Shown here: positions 30,224-38,101 of the stretch, piece after piece | How positions within the stretch are numbered: position 1 is the first letter of the stretch | Layout: the number at the start of each line of letters is the position of its first letter | Source: Flavobacterium panici | GTDB lineage: Bacteria; Bacteroidota; Bacteroidia; Flavobacteriales; Flavobacteriaceae | NCBI RefSeq assembly: GCF_903819335.1 | Contig: NZ_CAIJDE010000028.1 | Location: 1-64,000, forward strand | Direction: 5' to 3' | DNA length: 64,000 nucleotides | The notes under the pieces: generated by a model | Told to the model about the DNA's origin: nothing | The model's database searches: none | The model's input: only the letters and a program-made list of their open reading frames with translations | Made by a program: the position numbers and the translations under genes

Positions 30224-31441
30224 ATGAAACAAATCTACTTATTCTATTTATTTCTTATTGCAAATGCAGTTTTGGCACAAAATACCTGGAAACCTAAATA
30301 CACTTTTCAGGATAATTTTTCAACAAGCGAAGTGTTTTTCGTAACTTCAGAAAAAGGCTTTGTAGGCGGTTTTAGCAATGATGCAAAAGCTTCTCTTTAT
30401 TACACTGCTAACGGAGGGACTACATGGACTGAAATCTTTAAAAAGAACAATGTAAAATTTCAATTAACAAGTCTTTTTTTTATTAACGAAAACCTCGGAT
30501 GGGCAATTCAGGGTTCTGATCTCTACAAAACCGTAAACAATGGCGGTGTATGGTCAAAAATAACCATAAACTTCACCCAAAATGGTTCTTTAAAAAAGCT
30601 TTTCTTCAAAGACCAAAACAATGGTATATTAACAACTTCAAAAGGTATATTGGTTACTACAGATGGAGGAGCAACATGGTCATTAGAGCAATTTTTTGAC
30701 AATAGCAATAATCTGTTAGTATTTGGCAATTATAGCATTGACCGTGCTACAGGTAAAGGATACGCTATTGTAAATGATAAATTCATTTATGAAACAGCAA
30801 ATTACGGAATAAACTGGACTCAGGTATTTACAATGCCAGCGACGGCGATTACTCCAAAAGCATATAAGTTCACTAAAATTGATTACAGAGGTGTAGCTGT
30901 CGGAGACTATTTATATAATATTTTTGGTACAGATGAATATGACGGAACTACTTTTGTAAAAACAGATGACGTTTGGCAGAAAGTACCCAATAACTTCCTT
31001 CGCTTTAATCCGGCAGCATCCTTTTCAAATGATTTATTCTTTGGTTATACCGAAGGTAAAATATATAATGCTGTAACAAAAGAAGTTTCTTATACCCTCC
31101 CAAGCGATTTTATTGCAGATTTTAGTTTTATCGATAATATTGGCTACGCTATTGGTGTACAGTCAATTTATAAATACGATGCAAGTGTTTTATCAACAGA
31201 AAAATTCGACTACAATAAAAACTTAATTATCAGAAATACAGATAACAAAACAATAGTTTTTAATACTACTATTTCAGAACCGGTTTCTTATTCTATTTAT
31301 GACATTTCGGGAAAACTAATCTCGAAAGAAAACAATATCCTTTTGGATAATAAAACTGTAAATTTTAAAAATACTGGAGTTTATCTTGTAAAAATAACTC
31401 ACAGCCAAAATGTTATAAGTAGAAAGGTTCTTATAAACTAA
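30224..31441 (+). CDS. YCF48/BNR-like repeat protein with T9SS type A sorting domain
   Basis: Secreted beta-propeller-like protein. Residues 1-18 are a signal peptide (ending VLAQ). YCF48/BNR repeats are visible as TANGGTTWTEIF (about 66), TVNNGGVWSKIT (about 103) and TTDGGATWSLEQ (about 145), and a weaker one GINWTQVF (about 195). The last 75 residues (about 330-405) form a type IX secretion C-terminal domain: YSIYDISGKLI, then a final VYLVKITHSQNVISRKVLIN. It should be exported through the T9SS to the surface or medium. Ligand unknown. Monocistronic. Confidence 0.85.
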   Translation: MKQIYLFYLFLIANAVLAQNTWKPKYTFQDNFSTSEVFFVTSEKGFVGGFSNDAKASLYYTANGGTTWTEIFKKNNVKFQLTSLFFINENLGWAIQGSDLYKTVNNGGVWSKITINFTQNGSLKKLFFKDQNNGILTTSKGILVTTDGGATWSLEQFFDNSNNLLVFGNYSIDRATGKGYAIVNDKFIYETANYGINWTQVFTMPATAITPKAYKFTKIDYRGVAVGDYLYNIFGTDEYDGTTFVKTDDVWQKVPNNFLRFNPAASFSNDLFFGYTEGKIYNAVTKEVSYTLPSDFIADFSFIDNIGYAIGVQSIYKYDASVLSTEKFDYNKNLIIRNTDNKTIVFNTTISEPVSYSIYDISGKLISKENNILLDNKTVNFKNTGVYLVKITHSQNVISRKVLIN

Positions 31442-31459
31442 GAAATCCAAATATGAAAT

Positions 31460-31495
31460 TAAATCCCGCTCCTTAATTAAGGCGGGATTTTTTTA
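31460..31495 (+). terminator. Terminator of the YCF48-like gene
   Basis: AAATCCCGC and GCGGGATTT pair around tccttaattaag and are followed by a T-run. Confidence 0.85.
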
Positions 31496-31568
31496 TTGCA
31501 GGTTTTAGATTTGTAAACGCCTGTCAGGCTGAGCGAAGTCGAAGCCTACACAAAGTAACCGCCAAGTT

Positions 31569-31615
31569 TGTCATTTCGACGAAGGAGAAATCTCCGCAAG
31601 TAACTCTACAAAGCA
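31569..31615 (+). repeat. Left inverted repeat of the GIY-YIG unit
   Basis: 47 bp, from tgtcatttcg to acaaagca. Pairs with 32019-32065 with one mismatch. Confidence 0.85.
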
Positions 31616-31671
31616 GATAAAACATAAAGAAAGAAAATTCTTAAAATTATTTTTATCTTTAGCAAAAAAAA

Positions 31672-31986
31672 ATGCATTTACAAGACGGTTATCATACTTA
31701 TTACCTCTACATAATAACAAACAAATCAAAAACCGTTTTCTACACTGGAATTACAAATAATTTGAGAATTCGTTTAAGTCAACATACAGATAATAGTACA
31801 AAGGGAAACAAAACCTTTGCATCAAAATACAATGTTACATTCTTATTATATTACGAAAAATTCACTTGGATTCAAGAAGCAATTGCTCGTGAAAAAGAAG
31901 TAAAAGACTGGCGCAGGGAAAAGAAAATTGATTTGATAAAAACTATTAATCCAAATCTCGATTTTTTGAATTATTTATTTACATGA
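31672..31986 (+). CDS. Single-domain GIY-YIG endonuclease
   Basis: A 104-aa protein consisting of only the UvrC-type GIY-YIG catalytic domain. The motif residues are YYLYIITN and VFYTGITNNL (the GIY and YIG strands appear here as YLYI and YTGI), the conserved Arg is in NLRIRLSQH (about 28), and Glu in the EAIAREKEVKDWRR segment (about 72) is the metal-binding glutamate followed by the characteristic KxWRR. Such short proteins are often labelled as excinuclease-like but carry no repair domains. The gene has inverted repeats on both sides; no recombinase is nearby. Confidence 0.88.
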   Translation: MHLQDGYHTYYLYIITNKSKTVFYTGITNNLRIRLSQHTDNSTKGNKTFASKYNVTFLLYYEKFTWIQEAIAREKEVKDWRREKKIDLIKTINPNLDFLNYLFT

Positions 31987-32018
31987 TTTTATAAGTAAAT
32001 CTCTGCATAGGATTTCCA

Positions 32019-32065
32019 TGCTTTGTAGAGTTACTTGCGAAGATTTCTCCTTCGTCGAAATGACA
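32019..32065 (-). repeat. Right inverted repeat of the GIY-YIG unit
   Basis: 47 bp, from tgctttgtag to gaaatgaca, reverse complement of the left repeat with one mismatch (a for g at about 32041). Confidence 0.85.
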
Positions 32066-32231
32066 TAATACTTTGTGGTTAACCTTTAACAAATTTCTAC
32101 GCAATCTTGTCAATAATTAATGCTTAAAATAGAAATTCAATAGTTTTTATTATCACCCAAAAACATAATTATGTTTGTTGATTATAAAAAGTAAAAGTAT
32201 GTTCTTTGTATAATCTTGAAATGAATCAATT

Positions 32232-32768
32232 ATGAAGAAAAAACTTTTTATTCTTATCTCTATTTTGGCAATAAGCTGTAACAATGATGAAACTAATACT
32301 CAAACTGACAAAACTTCTATAAATTTAATCACAGGAATTAATCTTAGAGAAACCTCTGACGATTCAGAGTTACAGTTACAATTCGGGAACCCGAATGTTT
32401 TAACAAATAACAAGTTTTTAATTTATCCTAATCCCGCAAGTGAATCAGTTTACATTTTAGCACAAGAAAATGTTACAGATGTATGGTTGGTATCAGCAAA
32501 TCCGGAAAAAATTTATCAAGATGTAAACTTCAACAACATTTTGAATACAAATTTATATAGCGAACAATCAATTATCTCGCATTCAAATTTTTCTCTTAAC
32601 AAACAATCTTCAAAGAATTTTAGCGTGAATATCAGTACTCTTGCAAAAGGATATTACAAAGTATTCATTAAAATTGGAGGAATAATTTATTGGGATAACT
32701 TATATAAATATGAAAATGGAGGTGATAATGAAGAACAATTTAATACAATAAAAAATTTTTGGAAATAA
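32232..32768 (+). CDS. Lipoprotein with a T9SS-like C-terminal domain
   Basis: 178 aa. Lipobox AISC places the lipid at Cys16, followed by NNDE. After a polar linker the FLIYPNPASESVYI segment (about 57-70) is the classical opening of a type IX C-terminal sorting domain, and the end (STLAKGYYKVFIKIGGIIYWDNLYKY) looks like its last strands. A lipoprotein signal and a T9SS domain in the same short protein is uncommon. The acidic tail after it (ENGGDNEEQ) is not part of the domain. No substrate domain is present. Confidence 0.6.
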   Translation: MKKKLFILISILAISCNNDETNTQTDKTSINLITGINLRETSDDSELQLQFGNPNVLTNNKFLIYPNPASESVYILAQENVTDVWLVSANPEKIYQDVNFNNILNTNLYSEQSIISHSNFSLNKQSSKNFSVNISTLAKGYYKVFIKIGGIIYWDNLYKYENGGDNEEQFNTIKNFWK

Positions 32769-32846
32769 ATTACTCTTGCTAACCAGAGGAAAAAAACAAG
32801 AGTATAATTTTAACTTTTAAATAATCATTTTGAATTATAAAAACTT

Positions 32847-33074
32847 ATGGGAATATTTGACTTCTTAAAAACGAAAAAAGTAAACGACGAAACATTCAAT
32901 TCATCACAATTCCAAAATGAAATTTTAGCTTTTGCTTTATGGAAATTTAATGAAACCAATGATTATTATAAAGTTGAAAAAGAATTATGGGGAATACAAG
33001 ATTTTGATTTAAGTGAAAAACAGATTAAAATTATTATTGAAAAACTAAAAGTTTTCAATGAAAAAAAGAATTAA
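32847..33074 (+). CDS. Small hypothetical protein
   Basis: 75 aa, soluble, helical with many charged residues: FFDFLKTKK-like N-terminus (actual MGIFDFLKTKK), a central AFALWKFNETNDYYKVEKELWG, and a lysine-rich C-terminal helix. Not recognised. No membrane segment or signal. The next gene (XRE regulator) starts 84 bp later on its own promoter. Confidence 0.5.
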   Translation: MGIFDFLKTKKVNDETFNSSQFQNEILAFALWKFNETNDYYKVEKELWGIQDFDLSEKQIKIIIEKLKVFNEKKN

Positions 33075-33145
33075 ATCATCAAAATGTAAATTCAAATATC
33101 AGAAAAAACATATTTTCATTTCATTCAAATAAAGAAAAAATTAAA

Positions 33146-33153
33146 TACCTTTG
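33146..33153 (+). promoter_or_regulatory. -7 box directly before the XRE gene
   Basis: TACCTTTG ends 4 bp before the ATG at 33158. Transcription would start at or within a few bases of the start codon, predicting a leaderless or nearly leaderless mRNA. Confidence 0.6.
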
Positions 33154-33157
33154 AATT

Positions 33158-33550
33158 ATGAGCACAGCGACAAAACCAAAACACATTGGCAGAAACATTA
33201 GCCGAATCAGAGAACTTAAAGGTATGAAGCAGGAAGCACTTGCACAGGCAATTGGTTCAAACCAACAGGCAATATCCATTATTGAAAACAGTGAAACTGT
33301 AGATGAAGAAAGACTTGCAAATATTGCAAAAGCACTTGGCGTTACAGTAGAAGCGATTGAAAGTTTTTCGGAAGAAAATGTATTTAACTATTTTAATACT
33401 TTTAATGAATCAGTTTCAAATAGCAATTTTGGTCATAATAATATTTGTAATTTCAATCCTCTTGATAAAGTTGTTGAACTTTACGAACGTTTAGTTCAGG
33501 CTGAAAAAGACAAAAACGAATATTTAGAAAAATTACTAAAAGGAAAATAA
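33158..33550 (+). CDS. XRE-family helix-turn-helix regulator
   Basis: 130 aa. The Cro/CI-type HTH occupies about residues 10-67: RNISRIRELKGMKQEALAQAI then GSNQQAISIIENSETVDEERL with the recognition helix in SNQQAISIIE. A Phe/Asn-rich linker follows, then a short coiled-coil tail DKVVELYERLVQAEKDKNEYLEKLL that probably dimerises. Similar regulators are common singletons in Flavobacteria. Its targets are unknown; a terminator lies right after it. Confidence 0.85.
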   Translation: MSTATKPKHIGRNISRIRELKGMKQEALAQAIGSNQQAISIIENSETVDEERLANIAKALGVTVEAIESFSEENVFNYFNTFNESVSNSNFGHNNICNFNPLDKVVELYERLVQAEKDKNEYLEKLLKGK

Positions 33551-33572
33551 TTCCTCAACAATAAAATTCTAC

Positions 33573-33608
33573 AAAAGCACAACTATCTTATGATTTTGTG
33601 CTTTTTTT
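33573..33608 (+). terminator. Terminator of the XRE gene
   Basis: AAAGCACAA pairs with TTGTGCTTT, followed by T-run. Confidence 0.8.
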
Positions 33609-33642
33609 GTAAACGAAAAACAAACTATCAAAAACAAACAAA

Positions 33643-34005
33643 ATGAAACCACAAATACGAATCCTACTTTATTCAATTCTCTTCTTTTTATATCTTACAG
33701 CAACTTCCCCTTTGTTATTGCTGGGCGAAAAATTGAAAACAGATCCTTATTTAACTTTAGGTTGCGGGTTTGCCGTTCTTAATCTTATATATGCGTTTTT
33801 AGCTTTAAAATGGAAACCTTTATTAAATATACTTTTCGCTGTTGGGATTGCTGCTTTGGCTTTATTTCTGGCCTTGAAGTTTACAAATTTACATTTGCTT
33901 TTAAATTACGATCCGTATCAGGTTAAAACGGCAATATTTGCTAATGCTGTGTTTTCAATTATTTTTTGGGAAATTGTTTATCAAGTGAAAATTAGAAGAG
34001 GATAA
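33643..34005 (+). CDS. Small membrane protein with four predicted helices
   Basis: 120 aa. Hydrophobic segments are about 8-27 (ILLYSILFFLYLTATSPLLLL), 38-55, 60-80 (LLNILFAVGIAALALFLAL) and 96-113. Ends KIRRG, so positive-inside puts the C-terminus in the cytoplasm. Not recognised. The next gene starts 6 bp later, so they are probably an operon. Confidence 0.6.
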   Translation: MKPQIRILLYSILFFLYLTATSPLLLLGEKLKTDPYLTLGCGFAVLNLIYAFLALKWKPLLNILFAVGIAALALFLALKFTNLHLLLNYDPYQVKTAIFANAVFSIIFWEIVYQVKIRRG

Positions 34006-34011
34006 AAAAAT

Positions 34012-34965
34012 ATGAAAAACCTACTTTTCTTAGTACTCTTTTTATTCTTTTTCCAAACATCTTACTGCGATGTTGTTCCCGAAAATACACATTATTATGG
34101 AAAATGCGTCAAAATAATAAACATAGATGAGTTTCCGGATTATTCTTTTATTGGCTATATAAAGCAAGTATCAGGAGACCACTCTACTGAATCGTATATT
34201 ATAAATTCTAAAGATTGTATTCACAAAGGATATAAATTCAACATGTTTTATATCGTGGCTGCCAAGAAAAGTTATCTTTTAAATAAAAATTTAGATAATC
34301 TTAATTGGTTAGAGGATAAAAATGTTCTGAAAGCTAATATTTCTATCGGCAGCGAGGGCGGATACACTGATAATGACGACCCTATGTCTTTTCTCGAAGA
34401 ACAGTATAAAATTGTAAAACTTACCAAGACAAGAATTATATTATATAAATGCAAAGAATTATTTGAATATAGTAATGGAGAACCGTTTTCGGTAAAAGAA
34501 TATGCTTATGAAGAACAAAGCAAAAGTGATGTTTATCCTTTTAAAAATGATGACAGAGTAATTGAAATTTATGCAAACACTAAAATATTTCATTTTTTAC
34601 TTGCATTGCTGGTTACCATTTTCATCGAAACTCTTATTTTATTTCTTCTATTTAAAACCAAATACAAGAAACTAAGCATAACAAATAAGCTGTTATTAAT
34701 TACAGGATTCATAACTTCATTTTCAACTTTGCCTTATGTTTGGTTTGTTTTTCCGGCCTTTATAACATCAAGATTTCCTTATATCGTATTTAGCGAATGT
34801 TTTGCAATCATAATTGAATCAGTTATAATTTATAAATTACTAAAAGTAGATTATAAAAAAGCGATTTTAGTTTCTATAATTTGTAATGTAATTTCATTTT
34901 CAATTGGACTGCTTATTAATTGGAATAGTGTTTATGATATTATTCTGAACTTTATAAACTCCTAA
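34012..34965 (+). CDS. Membrane protein with exported N-terminal domain
   Basis: 317 aa. A signal peptide (about 1-19, ending SYC) leads to an exported domain of about 170 residues with three or four cysteines (GKCVKII, DCIHKG, YKCKE) and then five membrane helices from about 197 to the end (FHFLLALLVTIFIETLILFLLF and following). The exported part is unrecognised. It sits 6 bp after the small membrane protein at 33643; the two may form a complex. Confidence 0.6.
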   Translation: MKNLLFLVLFLFFFQTSYCDVVPENTHYYGKCVKIINIDEFPDYSFIGYIKQVSGDHSTESYIINSKDCIHKGYKFNMFYIVAAKKSYLLNKNLDNLNWLEDKNVLKANISIGSEGGYTDNDDPMSFLEEQYKIVKLTKTRIILYKCKELFEYSNGEPFSVKEYAYEEQSKSDVYPFKNDDRVIEIYANTKIFHFLLALLVTIFIETLILFLLFKTKYKKLSITNKLLLITGFITSFSTLPYVWFVFPAFITSRFPYIVFSECFAIIIESVIIYKLLKVDYKKAILVSIICNVISFSIGLLINWNSVYDIILNFINS

Positions 34966-35013
34966 ATTAATATCAAATTAAAACTATAAAAACTTAACCT
35001 AAACCAAAAACCT

Positions 35014-35469
35014 ATGAAAATTACGATTCCCCTATCGACATTATTCTTATTATTTACGGCAAACCTATTCAGCCAAACTCTCGCAGATTTAAAACTAAAA
35101 GCCAAAGAAATTCCAAAAGGCTACGCACCTAACGACGGTCAGATTTGTGTTACTCCGCAGGCTTGTAATTTTTATACAGATATCGAAACCTACAGCAACA
35201 TTGTTGGAACTGTAAAAAGCAAACAAATACAAAGTTTTAAAAACAGAGCAGACAGCGGATCTATCATGTATTTTGAATTTGATCACGTTTTTAAAGGCGA
35301 CCGATTTCTGCAGGGATTATTATGGGGAAAAGACGGTCAGCCAACAGATGAACATCCGGAAGAATATCTGGCAAAAGGAAAATTTCTAATCATTTGGAGT
35401 TTTCATCCCGACAGTCCAATCAAAGAAAAATCTGAAGCCAAAATAGAGGCGATTTTGAATAAGATATAA
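35014..35469 (+). CDS. Secreted hypothetical protein
   Basis: 151 aa with a signal peptide ending NLFSQ (about residue 21). The mature protein has two cysteines in QICVTPQACNFY (about 43-51), a beta-rich middle MYFEFDHVFKGDRFLQG and an acidic C-terminal region. Not recognised. Comes 48 bp after the membrane protein gene on the same strand. Confidence 0.55.
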   Translation: MKITIPLSTLFLLFTANLFSQTLADLKLKAKEIPKGYAPNDGQICVTPQACNFYTDIETYSNIVGTVKSKQIQSFKNRADSGSIMYFEFDHVFKGDRFLQGLLWGKDGQPTDEHPEEYLAKGKFLIIWSFHPDSPIKEKSEAKIEAILNKI

Positions 35470-35622
35470 AACCTAACCTGAGTTATTCTAAATGGGCAAT
35501 TTTAATTGCTTTAGAGCCCGAAAATAAAAATTTATGATGCCTTAAATTTCGATTATTTTTTATCGGGAATACTTTTACAAAAAATCATTAGATTTACTTT
35601 TAAGTATTTAAAAATCAAAATC

Positions 35623-36783
35623 ATGAAACGACATCCATCAATCGACATTGTTCGCGGAATTGTAATGATTATTATGGCTCTTGATCATGTGCGTGATTTG
35701 ATGCATATCAATTCGATCACGCAAAGTCCCACCGATTTAGCGACTACTTCAACTTTATTATTTTTTACCCGTTTTATTACACATTTATGCGCACCCACTT
35801 TTGTTTTCCTGGCAGGAACTTCGGTTTATCTTTCACTTCAAAACACAAATAATTTTACCGAAACCAGACAGCTTTTATTAAAAAGAGGTATTTGGCTCAT
35901 TCTGCTTGAATTTACAATCGTCAATTTTGGATTGTTCTTCGATATTGGTTTTCACACACTTTTATTTGAAGTAATAGCTGCAATAGGTTTTGGGTTTATA
36001 GCTTTAAGTTTATTACTCAAAATCCGCTCTAAAACACTTGGAATAATAGGATTGCTGATTCTCGTTTTTCACAATGTTTTACCGCTTATTCCATTTGCAG
36101 AAAATTCAGTTATAAAAACTGTTTTAGCACCTTTTTTTAGTCCGGTTGTGTTTCCGTTTTCAGGAAGAGCTTTCATCATGGGATATCCGCCGATTCCTTG
36201 GCTTGGAATTATGCTTGTTGGTTTTGCAACAGGAAAATTCTTTGAATTGGCAGAAGAGAAAAGGAAAAAACTATTCACAAAAATTGGTTTAAGTACTTTA
36301 GTCCTATTTACAATAATTCGCTTTATAAATATTTATGGCGACCCCGCTTTATGGACAATACAAAAAAATGCTGTTTTTACATTTTTGTCTTTTATTAATG
36401 TGACCAAATATCCGCCTTCACTCCTATTCTGTTTGGTTACTTTGGGCATTACTTTTTTACTTCTTGCTTTTGCAGATCAATTTCACAGCAAAGTTAAAAA
36501 GGTAACTTTAGTTTACGGAAAAGTACCTTTATTTTATTTTGTCATTCATTTTTATGTTATTCATATTTTAACCTTAGGCATGCTTATTATACAAGGGTTT
36601 GATTGGTCACAATTTGAATTTGCTTCTGGAACTTTCGGAAGACCTAAAGGCGTAGAAAGCGGCTTACCACTTTGGGCTATTTATTTGATTTGGATTTTTG
36701 TTGTTGGATTGCTTTACAAACCTAGTCAATGGTTTGGAAAATATAAGGCCGAAAATATTTTTTGGTGGCTGAAATATATTTAA
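35623..36783 (+). CDS. DUF1624/heparan-alpha-glucosaminide N-acetyltransferase-like membrane protein
   Basis: 386 aa with about ten membrane helices. The N-terminal SIDIVRGIVMIIMALDHVRD (about 6-25) is the acyltransferase-3/DUF1624 signature with the conserved Arg and the His that would take part in acyl transfer; FITHLCAPTFVFLAGTS follows. The family moves acetyl groups across the inner membrane or is related to such enzymes; a substrate cannot be assigned. No partner enzyme is beside it. Confidence 0.75.
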   Translation: MKRHPSIDIVRGIVMIIMALDHVRDLMHINSITQSPTDLATTSTLLFFTRFITHLCAPTFVFLAGTSVYLSLQNTNNFTETRQLLLKRGIWLILLEFTIVNFGLFFDIGFHTLLFEVIAAIGFGFIALSLLLKIRSKTLGIIGLLILVFHNVLPLIPFAENSVIKTVLAPFFSPVVFPFSGRAFIMGYPPIPWLGIMLVGFATGKFFELAEEKRKKLFTKIGLSTLVLFTIIRFINIYGDPALWTIQKNAVFTFLSFINVTKYPPSLLFCLVTLGITFLLLAFADQFHSKVKKVTLVYGKVPLFYFVIHFYVIHILTLGMLIIQGFDWSQFEFASGTFGRPKGVESGLPLWAIYLIWIFVVGLLYKPSQWFGKYKAENIFWWLKYI

Positions 36784-36901
36784 ATAATTAATGAAAAAAT
36801 AACATCTTAAAGGACTTAAGAACTCAAAAAAACAACGGTAAATACGAATGGGTTCAGCAGGAATAAATCAATTCTTATTATAGATTCTAAAATATTGAAA
36901 T

Positions 36902-37369
36902 ATGAAAAACACTGTAGAAATTGCCAATCGTTTTAGAGAAACTATTTTAAACGGAACCTGGATTGCCAATACCAATTACAAACACCAGCTCGAAAATTTA
37001 GACTGGAAAATTGCTGTAACTCCTGTAAAAAACCTCAATACCATTTCAATTTTGGCGCAGCACATTCATTATTACATCAACGGAATTAATAATGTTTTTA
37101 AAGGCGGGCCGCTGGATATAAAAGACAAATTTAGTTTTGACTTCCCTCCCATTACTTCGCAGGAAGATTGGCAGACCTTTTTAAATAAATTCTGGAATGC
37201 TGCCGAAGAATTTGCTTCTTTTACAGAACAAATGCCCGACGAAAAATTAGATCAGGTTTTTGTAGATGAAAAATACGGAACCTACAAAAGAAATATCGAA
37301 GCCATGATTGAACATAGTTATTACCATTTAGGACAGATTGTTTTGATCAGGAAATTATTGACAGAATAA
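36902..37369 (+). CDS. DinB-like/DUF1572 family protein
   Basis: 155 aa helical protein. Metal ligands of the DinB fold are likely His56 and His58 (ILAQHIHYYING) and the two histidines in the C-terminal MIEHSYYHLGQIVLIRKLL (about 138-144). Distinct from the homologue at 9481. The next gene begins 18 bp later and is probably co-transcribed. Confidence 0.75.
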   Translation: MKNTVEIANRFRETILNGTWIANTNYKHQLENLDWKIAVTPVKNLNTISILAQHIHYYINGINNVFKGGPLDIKDKFSFDFPPITSQEDWQTFLNKFWNAAEEFASFTEQMPDEKLDQVFVDEKYGTYKRNIEAMIEHSYYHLGQIVLIRKLLTE

Positions 37370-37386
37370 AATTAAAAAACATAAAA

Positions 37387-37875
37387 ATGAAAACAAAACT
37401 ATTAGTCTTAATAACCATTCTTTGTTTGGTAAGCTGTAAAGAATCAAATAAAATTGAAAGAGAAAATGAACCTGCAATTTATGGCGTCGAAAGTGAAGAT
37501 AAAGAAATGAATGCTGCAATTGAAAAAGCCAATCAAACCTTGAATGATTTTAATATTGGATTATCAAATCCTAAAGCACAAAGTCAGGCTTTAAAAGTTG
37601 CGTTTACAGATTCAAACGGAACCGAACATATGTGGGTTGGTAATGTTGAATTTAATAATGGTAAGTATTCAGGAATTTTAAACAACGACCCGGAGTTCGT
37701 TACAGAATACAAAGCCGGTGACAAAATAGATATTGATTCTTCGAAAATTAGTGATTGGATGTATCTCGAAAACGGAAAACTATTTGGTGGTTATACCATA
37801 AAAGTTTTACGAAATAGAATGACCGATGAAGAACGCAAACAATTTGATGCTGAAAGTGGTATGCAAATCGATTAA
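37387..37875 (+). CDS. DUF2314 domain lipoprotein
   Basis: 162 aa. Lipobox VSC with lipid on Cys17, then a charged linker. From about residue 38 the DUF2314 domain follows: MNAAIEKANQTLNDF, KVAFTDSNGTEHMWVGNVEF, DKIDIDSSKISDWMYLENGKLFGGYTIKVLR. Periplasmic, function unknown. Confidence 0.8.
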   Translation: MKTKLLVLITILCLVSCKESNKIERENEPAIYGVESEDKEMNAAIEKANQTLNDFNIGLSNPKAQSQALKVAFTDSNGTEHMWVGNVEFNNGKYSGILNNDPEFVTEYKAGDKIDIDSSKISDWMYLENGKLFGGYTIKVLRNRMTDEERKQFDAESGMQID

Positions 37876-37941
37876 ATTTAAGTAAGTATTGATTATCGAT
37901 TAAAATACTTTACTTCATTTCTTATGAAAAACTATTGTTTT

Positions 37942-38010
37942 GGCTTAGCCCCGATAGAGCCGATATCCTCGCAATGAAATGGAGAGATAAAGGCGAAAGC
38001 GGGAGAAAAG
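37942..38010. repeat. Bacteroidota-type intergenic hairpin (ttagccccgatag...gcgggag)
   Basis: A structured intergenic element of about 70 bp: CCCCGATAGAGCCGATATCC on the left pairs imperfectly with a right arm containing GATAAAGGCGAAAGCGGG. I recall similar phrases from many Flavobacteriales intergenic regions, but know no established function. Not followed by a T-run. Confidence 0.6.
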
Positions 38011-38101
38011 GTTATGATGAAAAACGAAATTCCCTGCTCCTAAAAAATTTAAAAAAGGCATAGTTGTTGAAAGTTAAAAAAGATATATTTACACCTTCAA
38101 A

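Larger units (their letters stand above)
31569..32065. mobile_element. GIY-YIG gene bounded by 47-bp inverted repeats
   Basis: The left repeat 31569-31615 (starting tgtcatttcgacgaagg) and the right repeat 32019-32065 (its reverse complement) match over 47 bp with a single mismatch; outside these coordinates the similarity stops abruptly. Each repeat contains a small stem ggaga/tctcc, one reading ggagaaatctcc. The only gene between them is a GIY-YIG nuclease. The unit is 497 bp long. Direct target duplications cannot be identified with confidence. The arrangement resembles a minimal mobile element but no such family is known to me by name. Confidence 0.6.
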
